The translations under genes were made by a program, and so were the position numbers. Shown piece after piece: positions 6,453 to 7,105 of a stretch of 7,105 bases of DNA. Within the stretch, counting starts at the first letter, position 1, and each line of letters starts with the position of its first letter. The notes beneath the pieces were generated by a model, which worked only from the letters and a program-made list of their open reading frames with translations, was not told the DNA's origin and did no database searches. The DNA comes from Gammaproteobacteria bacterium. GTDB taxonomy: Bacteria > Pseudomonadota > Gammaproteobacteria > SZUA-229. The DNA lies in NCBI GenBank assembly GCA_015484935.1, contig WFUQ01000255.1:1-7105 (forward strand), written 5' to 3'.

Positions 6453-7105
6453 TTATCTTTTGCCTTCTTTACCGGCTTTGCTCAGCAGTTTATCCAGCAT
6501 TTTTGTACTCAGGAGCCGCTTCATCAGAGCGAAGAAATGGGTGGGCAGGGTGACAGGATACCGGGCTTTAGGTCGGCGGTGTTCCAGGGCGTGGATGACC
6601 TTATCCAGCACTGCTTCCGGGGGCAGGGTGAAGGGTACCGCGGGGCCTTCTTTACGCAGGCGTTGCAGCACGCCCTGGTATTTTTCTCGATGGATGCTGT
6701 TTTCTACATCGATATCCTTCTCCAGTGCCAGCAGGGCGTTATGCCGGAAACGGCTCAGGATGGGACCGGGCTCGATCAGTGAGATGAAGATATTGCTGCC
6801 TCTGAGTTCCAGACGCAGGGTGTCACTCAGGCCTTCGATGGCAAATTTGCTGGCGTTATAGGCACCACGGAACGGCAGGGCGATGAAGCCCAGAATGGAG
6901 CTGTTCTGGATGATGCGGCCTTCGCCCTGCGCACGCATCACCGGGATGACGCGGTTGGTCAGTTCTGCCCAGCCGAAGAAATTGGTCTCGAACTGGGCGC
7001 GCAAGGCGTCGCGGCTCAGATCCTCGACCGCGCCCGGCAGGCCGTAGGCACCATTGTTGAACAGGGCATACAGCTTGCCGTCACAACGTGATAGCACCTC
7101 ATCGA
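6453..7105 (-). CDS. Short-chain dehydrogenase/reductase, YbbO-like, C-terminal part (start beyond right edge)
   Basis: NAD(P)-dependent oxidoreductase of the classical SDR family, missing its N-terminal cofactor-binding TGxxxGIG segment because the frame runs off the window. The GTG at 7097 is internal to the open frame and need not be the start. Visible marks are NNGAYG (codons around 7044-7058, the usual NNAG position), QNSSILG with the catalytic serine, the active-site Y-N-A-S-K (6846-6860), and the IEPGPI segment after the catalytic region. The C-terminal stretch KARYPVTLPTHF and the MKRLL...MLDKLL end resemble E. coli YbbO, an NADPH-dependent aldehyde reductase that prefers long-chain substrates. 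The tail is basic (SKAGKEGKR). Base composition is richer in G and C than the rest of the window. SDR membership is firm; the aldehyde-reductase role is inferred from resemblance only. Confidence 0.9.
   Translation of the reverse strand, partial: DEVLSRCDGKLYALFNNGAYGLPGAVEDLSRDALRAQFETNFFGWAELTNRVIPVMRAQGEGRIIQNSSILGFIALPFRGAYNASKFAIEGLSDTLRLELRGSNIFISLIEPGPILSRFRHNALLALEKDIDVENSIHREKYQGVLQRLRKEGPAVPFTLPPEAVLDKVIHALEHRRPKARYPVTLPTHFFALMKRLLSTKMLDKLLSKAGKEGKR

Noticed and set aside
6355..6861. 168-codon open frame on the plus strand
   Set aside because: Antisense to the dehydrogenase and the start of the GGDEF-EAL gene. Its translation is a low-complexity Ser/Arg/Leu mixture typical of a shadow frame.

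Overview
The window looks like an ordinary chromosomal segment of a gammaproteobacterium. The main basis is a ClpB that follows the Escherichia coli protein closely through most of its length, supported by an OmpW porin and a YbbO-like dehydrogenase of enteric/pseudomonad type. The exact lineage cannot be fixed from sequence alone. Composition is moderate. It rises in the dehydrogenase gene at the right end (37 of 60 bases are G or C at 6961-7020) and falls in the AT-rich region upstream of ompW (22 of 60 at 4201-4260).

Layout. The plus strand carries the 3' part of a rhodanese-like protein gene (2-589, cut by the left edge), a hairpin terminator (608-637), a gap with a heat-shock-type promoter candidate (749-774), and clpB (808-3414). 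clpB ends in a strong hairpin with A- and T-tracts (3437-3466) that can also serve the opposite strand. Everything after it is on the minus strand. Reading right to left, there is a short-chain dehydrogenase/reductase (6453-7105, start beyond the right edge), 75 bases later a membrane-bound GGDEF-EAL cyclic-di-GMP protein (4401-6377), then a 239-base gap with two strong FNR-type dyads, and finally ompW (3490-4161), which converges on clpB.

How the parts relate. clpB is a stand-alone heat-shock unit: the ATP-driven disaggregase that works with DnaK. The dehydrogenase and the GGDEF-EAL gene may share a transcript, since no terminator is visible between them. ompW appears to be a separate unit under oxygen-responsive control. 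Two sites of the form TTGAT-N4-ATCAT lie 60 bases apart, and the nearer one is in the class II (-41.5) position relative to a TAACCT -10 candidate.

No gap without a gene exceeds 300 bases. I saw no mobile element, CRISPR array, RNA gene or defence cassette. I do not see an undescribed multi-gene system. The most testable signals are the tandem FNR-like sites upstream of ompW, the two cysteine-rich motifs of the rhodanese protein, and the loss in clpB of the internal start codon known from E. coli.
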